Of a stretch of DNA of 13,890 nucleotides, positions 1-6,668 are shown piece after piece. Where the stretch lies: positions 1 through 13,890 of the forward strand of contig JASLDM010000100.1 in NCBI GenBank assembly GCA_030151565.1, given 5' to 3'. The stretch comes from Flavobacterium sp. (GTDB lineage Bacteria > Bacteroidota > Bacteroidia > Flavobacteriales > Flavobacteriaceae). The position numbers were made by a program, and so were the translations under genes. Each line of letters starts with the position of its first letter. Positions within the stretch are counted from its first letter, which is position 1. The notes under the pieces were generated by a model. The model saw nothing but the letters and a program-made list of their open reading frames with translations. It searched no databases and was not told the DNA's origin.

Positions 1-14
1 GAATCGGGCTTTTA

Positions 15-90
15 TGGTGGTGCCTCCAGGAATCGAACCAGGGACACAAGGATTTTCAGTCCTTTGCTCTACCAACTGAGCTAAGGCACC
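15..90 (-). tRNA. tRNA-Phe (GAA), copy with encoded CCA
   Basis: Read on the minus strand this is a complete 76-nt cloverleaf. The acceptor stem is GGTGCCT (90-84) pairing with AGGCACC (25-19). There is a D arm with GCTC and GAGC, an anticodon loop CTGAAAA giving anticodon GAA, and a T arm with GGTTCGATTCC. The discriminator base is A, followed by a genomically encoded CCA (17-15). It is the second (promoter-distal) gene of a tandem pair, and its 73-nt body is identical to that of the first. The A-rich start of what may be a terminator arm follows at the window edge. Confidence 0.97.
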
Positions 91-204
91 ATTTTGGTAA
101 TATCGCTTCTTAGAAAGGTTTTTTGTGGTGCCTCCAGGAATCGAACCAGGGACACAAGGATTTTCAGTCCTTTGCTCTACCAACTGAGCTAAGGCACCAT
201 TTTG
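18..204. repeat. 79-bp direct repeat containing the tandem tRNA-Phe genes
   Basis: Positions 18-96 and 126-204 are identical: the 73-nt tRNA body plus six bases (ATTTTG) upstream of the tRNA 5' end. The offset is 108 bp. This is a recent or homogenised tandem duplication of the gene. No integrase or phage gene is nearby, so I do not read it as an attachment site. Confidence 0.85.
126..198 (-). tRNA. tRNA-Phe (GAA), copy without encoded CCA
   Basis: This is a 73-nt minus-strand tRNA body identical to the copy at 18-90, with the same GGTGCCT/AGGCACC acceptor stem and GAA anticodon. The three bases after the discriminator A are CAA instead of CCA, so this copy needs CCA addition by tRNA nucleotidyltransferase while its neighbour does not. 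It is the promoter-proximal gene of the pair. The 35-nt spacer (91-125) would be removed during processing. Confidence 0.96.
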
Positions 205-213
205 CCTTCTAAG

Positions 214-237
214 TAAGAGACTCGTTTTGTTCTCTTA
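214..237 (-). other. Hairpin in the 5' leader of the tRNA-Phe transcript
   Basis: TAAGAGA (214-220) and TCTCTTA (231-237) form a perfect 7-bp inverted repeat around a 10-nt loop. It lies between the predicted tRNA promoter and the first tRNA, so it should be transcribed in the pre-tRNA leader. It could be a processing signal or incidental. It lacks a following T-run on the minus strand, so it is not a terminator. Confidence 0.45.
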
Positions 238-245
238 AGCGGTTG

Positions 246-277
246 CAAATATAGAACACATTTTCATTTAAACAAAA
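246..277 (-). promoter_or_regulatory. Promoter of the tRNA-Phe pair
   Basis: On the minus strand, TTTTG (277-273) is followed after 19 nt by TATATTTG (253-246). This matches the Bacteroidetes housekeeping promoter (TTTG, about 19 nt, TANNTTTG) exactly. Transcription would start near 240, about 40 nt upstream of the first tRNA. Its -33 box abuts the -33 region of the divergent coaX promoter. Confidence 0.8.
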
Positions 278-278
278 C

Positions 279-309
279 TTTTTACACAAAAAATCATTTC
301 ATACCTTTG
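279..309 (+). promoter_or_regulatory. Promoter of the coaX operon
   Basis: TACCTTTG at 302-309 is a perfect -7 box (TANNTTTG). A T-rich TTTT at 279-282 lies 19 nt upstream in the -33 position, although the G of the TTTG consensus is absent. The coaX start codon follows 19 nt after the -7 box, which implies a short leader of roughly 12-15 nt without a Shine-Dalgarno sequence. Confidence 0.7.
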
Positions 310-328
310 CAATTCTAACAAATCAAAC

Positions 329-1078
329 ATGATAATAGGCATAGACATCGGAAATACAAGAACCAAAGTAGCTTTATTTGAGAAAGATAGCGTTTCTGAA
401 CTTCATTTTTTTGAGCGAGAAAATTTTTTAAAAAAATTTCAAACTTTTTTTAAAAAAACTGGATCAGAAGCAAAAATAGTGCTTTCCTCGGTTGGAAATT
501 TAGAACAAGAGACTTTGGAATGGATGAAAAACAACACGGATATTCTTGTTATTTCACATCAAACCAATTTTCCGTTCACAAATTTATACACTACACCTAC
601 CACGCTAGGCATAGATCGGATGGTTTTAGCTGCAGGAGCCACTTTAGCTTTTCCAAATCAAAACAGATTGGTTATTGATGCAGGAACTTGTGTTACCTTC
701 GACTTCATCAATTCTGAAAACAATTATTTAGGCGGTTCAATTTCTCCTGGAATACAATTGCGCTACAAAGCTCTCAACGACTATACGGCAAAACTTCCAT
801 TACTTTCAACTAATGAAACTGACTTTCTAATAGGAAATAGCACTGAAAACGCTATTCACTCAGGGGTAATTAATGGAATTGTAGCCGAGATAGAAGGCAT
901 CATCAACCGATACACGTCTAACTATCAAGATTTAACAATAATTTTAACAGGTGGTGATGCAGTTTTTTTGGCAAAAAGACTAAAAAACACCATATTTGCT
1001 AATTCTAACTTTTTGTTAGAAAGCTTGAATTCTTTATATCAATACCAAATTGAAAATGATAAAAAAAATCTTCCTTAG
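329..1078 (+). CDS. coaX: Type III pantothenate kinase
   Basis: CoaX catalyses the first step of coenzyme A synthesis, phosphorylating pantothenate with ATP in the cytoplasm. The 249-residue length fits the family. Visible motifs, in order, are the phosphate-binding DIGNT at 6-10, GIDR at 94-97 with the acidic residue D96, DAGT at 117-120, and LGGSISPG at 134-141. These are the ASKHA-fold signatures that separate type III enzymes from the CoaA and CoaW types. The start is the first ATG after a strong promoter, and the leader is A-rich with no Shine-Dalgarno sequence. The end overlaps the next gene by 23 bp, so the two are probably translated in a coupled way. The A/T-rich composition matches the neighbours. 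Assignment is firm by motif; activity is inferred. Confidence 0.95.
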   Translation: MIIGIDIGNTRTKVALFEKDSVSELHFFERENFLKKFQTFFKKTGSEAKIVLSSVGNLEQETLEWMKNNTDILVISHQTNFPFTNLYTTPTTLGIDRMVLAAGATLAFPNQNRLVIDAGTCVTFDFINSENNYLGGSISPGIQLRYKALNDYTAKLPLLSTNETDFLIGNSTENAIHSGVINGIVAEIEGIINRYTSNYQDLTIILTGGDAVFLAKRLKNTIFANSNFLLESLNSLYQYQIENDKKNLP

Positions 1079-2312
1079 CCTTAGTTTACTAATCGGTACA
1101 AGTGCTATAGCACAACAAGGCACTGCATCGCCATACTCATTTTATGGAATGGGAGACATAAACTCAAACGGAACAAACGAATTCAAAGCAATGGGAGGTG
1201 TCAGTGTATATTCTGACAGTATCCATATGAATTTAAAAAACCCTGCTTCTTTATCACGCCTTAAGCTAACTACGTTTTCATTAGGAACAACTTTTAAATA
1301 TTACGATTTAAAAAGTGAGAATGAGACTGAAAATGCAAAAAGAGCAGCTATTGACTATATCACTGTAGGAATTCCGTTAGGAAAACTAGGTGTATCTTTT
1401 GGCCTTATGCCACATTCTTCTGTTGGGTACAAAATAATGACTACGAAGTCTGTTGGAAATCAAAGCCACAGTACAAACTTTGACGGAGACGGCGGAGTAA
1501 ATAAAGCGTTTGCAGGCGTTGCCTACTCGATTCTACCGAACTTACAAGTAGGAGCTGATTTTGGATATCATTTCGGACACACAGATCAAACAGCACTTAC
1601 ATTCATTACAGATAACGGAGAAGGCTATTTAATACCAAATGGCACTAGAGAACACCAAAGAGCGGACTATAGTGGTTTCTCTCTTAACACGGGTTTAATC
1701 TATACTGCTAAAATTAACAATCACGATTGGCATTTTAGCGCGACATATAGTCCTGAAACAAAAACCACAACGGATTTAACCACAACTTTAGAGATTGTAG
1801 GCATAGACTCTTCTATAAAAGATCGAAAAACTACCGAGGTACTTTCACACAAAAACATCAACCCTTCTCGTATTTCATTAGGAACAGGTTTTGGAAAGGA
1901 TCAAAAATGGTTTGTAGGCGCTGAATTTACACATACACAGAACAGTAAATTAAACAAGAACTTAGGATATTTAGAGAGTGTTTCTTTTGAGAATTCACAA
2001 CGCTATGCTATTGGTGGTTTTTACATTCCTAAACACAACTCTTTTACAAGTTATTTTGATCGTATAGTGTACCGTGGAGGTCTTCGTTATGAAAACACCG
2101 GACTTATTGTAGCTAATCAATCTATCAATGACTATGTTGTAAGCTTAGGCGCAGGTTTTCCAATTGGAAGAAACTTAACCAATCTAAACGTAGGGCTTGA
2201 GTACGGTCAGAAAGGAACAAACAAAAACAATTTAATTAAAGAAAATTACTTTAATTTTTCTGTTGGTATTTCCCTGAATGATTTATGGTTTGTAAAAAGA
2301 AGATTTGAATAA
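1056..2312 (+). CDS. Outer-membrane beta-barrel protein, function unknown
   Basis: This is a 418-residue protein with a clear Sec signal peptide (MIKK, then a hydrophobic core, then AIA|QQ with cleavage after about residue 19). The mature N-terminus has the pattern SPYSFYGMGD, followed by a MGG motif and a NPASL segment. That pattern is common in Bacteroidetes barrel proteins that resemble the FadL/OMPP1 group. The rest alternates short aromatic/glycine strands (for example GVSFGL, VGADFGY, FSLNTGL, WHFSATY) and ends in WFVKRRFE, consistent with a transmembrane barrel. I chose ATG 1056; an in-frame TTG at 1050 is possible and adds two residues. It overlaps coaX by 23 bp and sits 8 bp before lptC. 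The substrate is unknown; co-location with lptC suggests an envelope role but does not prove one. Confidence 0.8.
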   Translation: MIKKIFLSLSLLIGTSAIAQQGTASPYSFYGMGDINSNGTNEFKAMGGVSVYSDSIHMNLKNPASLSRLKLTTFSLGTTFKYYDLKSENETENAKRAAIDYITVGIPLGKLGVSFGLMPHSSVGYKIMTTKSVGNQSHSTNFDGDGGVNKAFAGVAYSILPNLQVGADFGYHFGHTDQTALTFITDNGEGYLIPNGTREHQRADYSGFSLNTGLIYTAKINNHDWHFSATYSPETKTTTDLTTTLEIVGIDSSIKDRKTTEVLSHKNINPSRISLGTGFGKDQKWFVGAEFTHTQNSKLNKNLGYLESVSFENSQRYAIGGFYIPKHNSFTSYFDRIVYRGGLRYENTGLIVANQSINDYVVSLGAGFPIGRNLTNLNVGLEYGQKGTNKNNLIKENYFNFSVGISLNDLWFVKRRFE

Positions 2313-2320
2313 GTCATCTT

Positions 2321-2875
2321 ATGAAATTTACAACTAATTATTTATTTTTTGCTTTAGGCTCGCTACTACTCACAAGTTTCACAGCTTGCGAAAGTAGTTT
2401 TAAAGACATACAACGAATCAATAGTGTAACGTTCTTTCCTTCTGGAGATGCTGAAGATATTAATCTAAAGTATATTGACTCTGGTAGAACAAAAGCAATT
2501 CTTAAAAGTCCAAAAATGCTTGATTTTCAACAAGCAAAATATCCTTTTACAGAATTTCCTAAAGGAATCCACCTTACCTTTTACGATACGGACCATCAAA
2601 AAAACTACGTAGTTGCCGATTACGCAATTAGCTATAGCAAAACCGAATTAATTGACTTAAAAGGAAACGTTGTAATCACAACACACGACGGAAACAAATT
2701 AGAAGCGGACCAACTTTACTATGACCAAAAAAACAATTGGTTTTATACCGAAGGAAAATACAAAATATCCGACAACGATCAAAGTTTCACACAAGGCGTA
2801 GGACTAGATTCCGACAGCCAATTTAAAACCGTAACTGCCAAAAACAGTTATGCAGAAAGCATCAAAAAAGACTAA
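2321..2875 (+). CDS. lptC: LPS export protein LptC, lipoprotein form
   Basis: This 184-residue protein has a hydrophobic N-terminus ending in a lipoprotein-like box FTAC, with Cys23 as the probable acylation site. The remainder resembles the LptC/YrbK beta-jellyroll: a conserved stretch around residues 105-165 with GNVVITTHDGNKLEADQLYY, then TEGKYKI and QGVGLDSD. LptC receives LPS from the LptBFG transporter in the inner membrane and passes it to the periplasmic LptA bridge. In E. coli it is held by a transmembrane helix; a lipid anchor, as seen here, would be an alternative tether. It lies 8 bp after the barrel gene and 5 bp before the small membrane protein, so it is part of the same operon. 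The other Lpt genes are not in the window. Confidence 0.87.
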   Translation: MKFTTNYLFFALGSLLLTSFTACESSFKDIQRINSVTFFPSGDAEDINLKYIDSGRTKAILKSPKMLDFQQAKYPFTEFPKGIHLTFYDTDHQKNYVVADYAISYSKTELIDLKGNVVITTHDGNKLEADQLYYDQKNNWFYTEGKYKISDNDQSFTQGVGLDSDSQFKTVTAKNSYAESIKKD

Positions 2876-2880
2876 ATCAT

Positions 2881-3078
2881 ATGAAAACAGTTAAATTAAT
2901 CGCGTACTTTTACCTAGCTTTTTGTTTATTATTCATCTACCTAGGAGTTGATCAAATACTAAAAGGCGAAAACTTTTGGCTAAGCTTTGTTATTGCAGCC
3001 GTAGCGCTTTTTATGTTCTTTTTCAGAATGAAATACGCTAAGAAAATGGAACAACACCAAAACAATAAACACAAATAA
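2881..3078 (+). CDS. Small two-helix membrane protein, unknown function
   Basis: This is a 65-residue protein with two hydrophobic segments at about 5-24 and 32-49, separated by a short polar loop (LKGEN). It ends in a basic, hydrophilic tail rich in Lys, Gln, Asn and His. The short loop suggests a helical hairpin with both ends in the cytoplasm, by the positive-inside rule. I do not recognise the family. It is likely to be real: it is wedged with gaps of 5 bp and 2 bp between lptC and the DUF21 gene, it starts with ATG, and the composition is that of its neighbours. It could assist LptC or the following membrane protein, but that is only a guess from position. Confidence 0.75.
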   Translation: MKTVKLIAYFYLAFCLLFIYLGVDQILKGENFWLSFVIAAVALFMFFFRMKYAKKMEQHQNNKHK

Positions 3079-3080
3079 CA

Positions 3081-4352
3081 ATGAATTTACTAATTGTTAT
3101 TAGTTGCCTATTACTCTCATTTTTGTTTTCAGGACTTATCACAGCCTACACCCATTCTAATAAAGTACTTCTAAATTTAGAATCGAAAAAGGAAACCCCT
3201 AAAGCAAAAATATTATCTAAATTACTTGAAAACTCCTCGCTACTATTAACAGCGTTAAGAACTGGAAACATCATTGCTGTTTCCATTTTTTCATTTTATA
3301 TAAGTAAAACTATTTTTTACTACTTATCGAATCAATATCCTGATTTAGCTACTTTTTGGATTTTATTAGCTATCGTTTGTATCGCTACACTAATCCTTAT
3401 CATAACATCTAAATTAGTATCTAAATTAATTTTTAAAATTGCCTCGGATCACTTAATTCTAAAGTTAGCCTACCCTACTTACGTCTTATTTCTAGTTTTA
3501 AAACCTATTGGGCAGCTTTTTTTAGCCATTTCTGATTGGATTCTAGAAGCCTTTTTTAAGCTCGATAAAGACAACGAAAAACACCTCTTTAGCTTAAACC
3601 AACTTGAAGACTACATTAGTGACAAACTAAACAACCTACAAGAAGGAGAAGAATTGGATACGGAAGTACAGATTTTTAAAAATGCATTAGAATTCCCAGA
3701 GGTAAAAGCTAGAGAAATAATGGTTCCAAGAACTGAAGTATCTGCTTTAGAAGTCACTTCATCGATAGATGATTTAAAAACCATATTCAAAGAAACAGGA
3801 TATTCCAAAATCATCATCTATCAAGAAACCATAGACAACATTATTGGGTATGTTCACCTGTTCCAATTACTAAAAAAACCTACTGAAATTAGAGACATTA
3901 TCAATCCGATTATTGTAGCGCCTTCAAGCATCTACATCAAAGATCTCTTTAAATTACTGTCTTCAAAAGGAAAAAGTATTGCAGTTATCATTGATGAATA
4001 TGGCGGGACTTCAGGAATCATAACCCTTGAAGACATCATTGAAGAACTATTTGGAGAAATTGATGATGAACACGATATCAGCGATGATTTACTAGAAAAA
4101 CAGATCGATGAGAATACCTACGTGTTTTCTGCAAGAATCGATGTAGATGATTTAAACGAAAAGTACAATTTTGACATTCCTAAATCAGAAAGCTACACTA
4201 CCCTAGGAGGCTATATCGTTGACAATTCCAAAGACATACCACAAAGAGGACAACAAATAGAACTAGAAAACTTTAACATTAAAATCCTCAAGGGTGATTC
4301 AAAAAAAATAGAATTAGTAAAGTTTAGTATCAAAAATCAAGAAAAAGACTAA
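3081..4352 (+). CDS. DUF21/CBS/CorC_HlyC membrane protein (CNNM/CorB-like)
   Basis: This 423-residue protein has three parts: a membrane DUF21 domain (about 1-160), a pair of CBS domains (about 212-330) and a C-terminal CorC/HlyC domain (about 345-420). Diagnostic motifs are MVPRTEV at 214-220, YGGTSGIITLEDIIEELFGEI at 307-327 (given here in parts: YGGTSGIITLED, then IIEELFGEI), and TLGGYIVD at 374-381. Family members (CorB, CorC, TlyC, and GldE in gliding bacteria) are linked to magnesium or other cation transport; the old label hemolysin is misleading. The TM domain is unusual. It keeps the GN pair (62-63), but where most members have GExxPK it has TSKLVSK (109-115), and the first helix has FSGLIT without the usual acidic residue. 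It starts 2 bp after the small membrane protein and is the last gene of the operon. Confidence 0.9.
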   Translation: MNLLIVISCLLLSFLFSGLITAYTHSNKVLLNLESKKETPKAKILSKLLENSSLLLTALRTGNIIAVSIFSFYISKTIFYYLSNQYPDLATFWILLAIVCIATLILIITSKLVSKLIFKIASDHLILKLAYPTYVLFLVLKPIGQLFLAISDWILEAFFKLDKDNEKHLFSLNQLEDYISDKLNNLQEGEELDTEVQIFKNALEFPEVKAREIMVPRTEVSALEVTSSIDDLKTIFKETGYSKIIIYQETIDNIIGYVHLFQLLKKPTEIRDIINPIIVAPSSIYIKDLFKLLSSKGKSIAVIIDEYGGTSGIITLEDIIEELFGEIDDEHDISDDLLEKQIDENTYVFSARIDVDDLNEKYNFDIPKSESYTTLGGYIVDNSKDIPQRGQQIELENFNIKILKGDSKKIELVKFSIKNQEKD

Positions 4353-4388
4353 AGTATCTCATTATTTACAAAAATATAGATACAGACC

Positions 4389-4419
4389 TTTTATTATTAA
4401 ATAGATAATTGTATTTTCG
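4389..4419 (+). promoter_or_regulatory. Promoter upstream of the ppiD-like gene
   Basis: TTTT (4389-4392) and TATTTTCG (4412-4419) are separated by 19 nt, the spacing expected of the Bacteroidetes housekeeping promoter. The -7 box has one mismatch to TANNTTTG (TTCG for TTTG). The start codon is 32 bp further on. This suggests the isomerase gene is transcribed on its own even if read-through from the preceding operon also occurs. Confidence 0.6.
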
Positions 4420-4451
4420 CTCACGGAAAAAATTTACACATAACAAAAAAC

Positions 4452-6554
4452 ATGGCAGTTTTATCAAAAATTAGACAGAAATCCGTATTATTAATTGCGG
4501 TGATTGGTATTGCTTTACTTGCATTTATAATCGGAGACTTAGTACGCGGAGGCGTAGGAACTAGTTCACGAAATGTAGGAAGCATCAATGGTGTAGAAAT
4601 AAACACACAGGAATTCCTACATAAAGTAGCTCAAGTTGAACAAAACGGTCAAATGGGTAATTCTCAAGCCAATGAAATGGTTTGGAACCAAGAGGTAAAC
4701 TCAATTATCTTAGAAACAGAGTTTGAAAAACTAGGTCTTCAATTAGGAAAAGATCAATTAGTTAACGTAATCAAACAAAACCCAAACTTTGCAAATAACC
4801 CTCAATTCTTAAATCAATTAGGGCAATTTGACATCAATAAATTCAATGCATTCGTACTAAGTATGAAAGACGGAGGTCAAGAGCAATGGAATGCTTGGTT
4901 GGCTTACGAAAAAGAATTAGAGAAATTCGGTTTACAACAAATGTACTTCTCGATGATTCAAGCTGGAATGTTTACAACTAAAGCAGAAGCAAAAGCTTCT
5001 TATCTAGCAGAAAACAGCAAAGCTACTTTCAACTATGTAACTGTACCGTACACTACAATTAATGATGACGAAGCTAAAGTTTCTGACTCAGAAATTGAAA
5101 CATACATCAAACAACATGAAAACAGATTTAAGTCTACAGTAACACGTGACATTGAATATGCTTTCATCAACGGTACTCCTTCAGAAAAGGACAAAGAAGA
5201 AATCAAAGAAAAAGTTGCTGCTTTATTACAATCATCAATTGTGTATAACGCAAAAACGAATCAAAACGACACCGTTCCTGGTTTCAAAAACACTAAGAAT
5301 GTAGCTGATTTTGTGAATGCAAATTCAGATGTTAAATTTGATACATTGCACTACACTAAAAGTGACTTGCCTTTAGAATATCAAGAAGAACTTTTTAATC
5401 TAACTCCAGGTGAAGTATTTGGTCCATATGAATTCAACAACCATTATTGCTTAACACGTTTGGTTGATAAAAAACAAGGTGGAAAAGTAAAAGCTGCTCA
5501 TATTTTAATTACGTATAGCGGATCACAAGCTCCAGGGGCAAGTAACAGAACTAAGGAAGAAGCAAAAGCTGAGGCTGACCGTTTGTTAAAAGAAGTACAA
5601 GCTGATGTTTCAAAATTTGGTGCTTTAGCATTAGAGTTTTCTGAAGATCCAGGATCTAAAAGCAATCAAGGTCAATATGACAATATTCCTAAAGGACAAA
5701 TGGTTGCTCCGTTTGATGCTTTTATCTTTAACAACCCTGCAGGTAAACTTGGTTTAGTTGAAACTGACTTCGGATACCACGTAATTCACGTAATTGAGAA
5801 GAAAGAAGCTGTACAATTAGCTACAATTGCACAATTGATAGAAATTTCTGACGCTACTGGTGATGCGATTTATACGCAAGCAGGTAAACTTGAGCAAGAT
5901 GCTGCTACAAAAAACCTAGAAGATGTTGCTAAGGAAATGAAGTTAGACTTCCAAAAAGACGTAACGGTACGCCCATTTGACGAACAATTACCAATGATTG
6001 GAAACCAAAGAGGTATTGTATCTTGGGCTTTTGGTAGAGACACCAAAGAAGGAGACATCAAACGTTTTGAAATAGGAGATGGTTATATCGTAGCTAAATT
6101 AAAAGCTAAAAACGAAACGGGATTAGCAACTGCATCAGAAGCTAGACCAATAGTAGAACCAATCTTAATGAATGAGAAAAAAGCAGTTCTTATCCGTAAG
6201 AAAATGGAAGGATCAACAGTTGAAGAAGTAGCTTCAAAAGTAGGTGCTACAATTGCAAATGCAAATGATGTTACAAGACAAAACCCATTAATTATCAATG
6301 TAGGACCTGAAGCAAAAGTTGTTGCAACTGCATTCGTTACAAAACCAGGAACTAATTCTGCTTTAATTGATGGTGTAAAAGGTGTATATATGGTAAATAC
6401 AAAAGAGATTAACGAAGCTCCTGAATTACCTAATTACAACGTTTACAAAACAAAAACAAATACTGCAATCCGTAGTGGCGCACAAAACCGAGCTATCAAC
6501 GCTCTTAAAAATGCTGCTAAGATTAAAGATAACCGTGTAGGTACTGTACTTTAA
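4452..6554 (+). CDS. ppiD: Membrane-anchored peptidyl-prolyl isomerase, PpiD/SurA-like
   Basis: This 700-residue protein has a single N-terminal transmembrane helix (about 12-30, preceded by the basic MAVLSKIRQK), so the body should lie in the periplasm. A SurA_N-type helical chaperone region covers about 35-240. A parvulin (PpiC-type) domain covers about 343-455, with KAAHILI at its start, FGALALEFSEDPGSKSNQG in the middle and FGYHVIHV at its end. The last 240 residues form another helical chaperone-like region. This is the PpiD layout: a folding helper for proteins leaving the Sec channel, including outer-membrane proteins. It has its own promoter and is followed by a strong terminator, so it is probably a single-gene unit. 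Its length is near that of other PpiD proteins. Whether the parvulin domain is catalytically active cannot be judged here. Confidence 0.9.
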   Translation: MAVLSKIRQKSVLLIAVIGIALLAFIIGDLVRGGVGTSSRNVGSINGVEINTQEFLHKVAQVEQNGQMGNSQANEMVWNQEVNSIILETEFEKLGLQLGKDQLVNVIKQNPNFANNPQFLNQLGQFDINKFNAFVLSMKDGGQEQWNAWLAYEKELEKFGLQQMYFSMIQAGMFTTKAEAKASYLAENSKATFNYVTVPYTTINDDEAKVSDSEIETYIKQHENRFKSTVTRDIEYAFINGTPSEKDKEEIKEKVAALLQSSIVYNAKTNQNDTVPGFKNTKNVADFVNANSDVKFDTLHYTKSDLPLEYQEELFNLTPGEVFGPYEFNNHYCLTRLVDKKQGGKVKAAHILITYSGSQAPGASNRTKEEAKAEADRLLKEVQADVSKFGALALEFSEDPGSKSNQGQYDNIPKGQMVAPFDAFIFNNPAGKLGLVETDFGYHVIHVIEKKEAVQLATIAQLIEISDATGDAIYTQAGKLEQDAATKNLEDVAKEMKLDFQKDVTVRPFDEQLPMIGNQRGIVSWAFGRDTKEGDIKRFEIGDGYIVAKLKAKNETGLATASEARPIVEPILMNEKKAVLIRKKMEGSTVEEVASKVGATIANANDVTRQNPLIINVGPEAKVVATAFVTKPGTNSALIDGVKGVYMVNTKEINEAPELPNYNVYKTKTNTAIRSGAQNRAINALKNAAKIKDNRVGTVL

Positions 6555-6575
6555 TACAAATCAACACAACAAGAT

Positions 6576-6606
6576 AAAGCCACTTCAAAACGAAGTGGCT
6601 TTTTTT
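6576..6606 (+). terminator. Rho-independent terminator after ppiD
   Basis: An 11-bp perfect stem, AAAGCCACTTC (6576-6586) with GAAGTGGCTTT (6592-6602), encloses a 5-nt loop and runs into an unbroken T-tract (6600-6606). It lies 22 bp after the ppiD stop codon. Confidence 0.92.
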
Positions 6607-6615
6607 GTTGCTATG

Positions 6616-6637
6616 ATAAGTTATAAAAATAACTTAT
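6616..6637. promoter_or_regulatory. Inverted repeat overlapping the fabD -7 box
   Basis: ATAAGTTAT (6616-6624) and ATAACTTAT (6629-6637) are perfect 9-bp inverted copies separated by AAAA. The right arm covers the first three bases of the fabD -7 box. This layout fits an operator at which a bound protein would block RNA polymerase. There is no direct evidence for a regulator, and A/T-rich sequence makes chance palindromes more common. Confidence 0.4.
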
Positions 6638-6642
6638 TTTTG
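6635..6642 (+). promoter_or_regulatory. fabD promoter, -7 box
   Basis: TATTTTTG is an exact match to TANNTTTG and sits 26 bp before the fabD ATG. No good -33 box exists at 19 nt; the nearest TTG (6608-6610) is 24 nt upstream. It would drive fabD immediately after the ppiD terminator. Confidence 0.6.
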
Positions 6643-6668
6643 TCAGTCAAAATTCTAAATAGACATCA

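Noticed and set aside
1..14. Minus-strand AAAAGCCCGATTC after the tRNA pair as a terminator
   Set aside because: It looks like one arm of a typical hairpin, but the other arm would lie outside the window, so it cannot be confirmed.
18..204. tRNA direct repeat as the attachment sites of an integrated element
   Set aside because: Only 29 bp separate the two repeat copies and no integrase or cargo gene is present; tandem gene duplication explains it.
3611..3817. Minus-strand open frame inside the DUF21/CBS gene; similar ones at 4421-4606, 5870-6061, 6083-6298, 8523-8777 and 13068-13253
   Set aside because: All are short, antisense to genes with clear motifs (the one at 4421-4606 also runs into the ppiD leader), and have no family likeness.
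4354..4383. GTATCT and AGATAC as a terminator hairpin after the DUF21/CBS gene
   Set aside because: Only 6 bp of stem with an 18-nt loop, and no T-tract directly after it. It may be chance in A/T-rich sequence.
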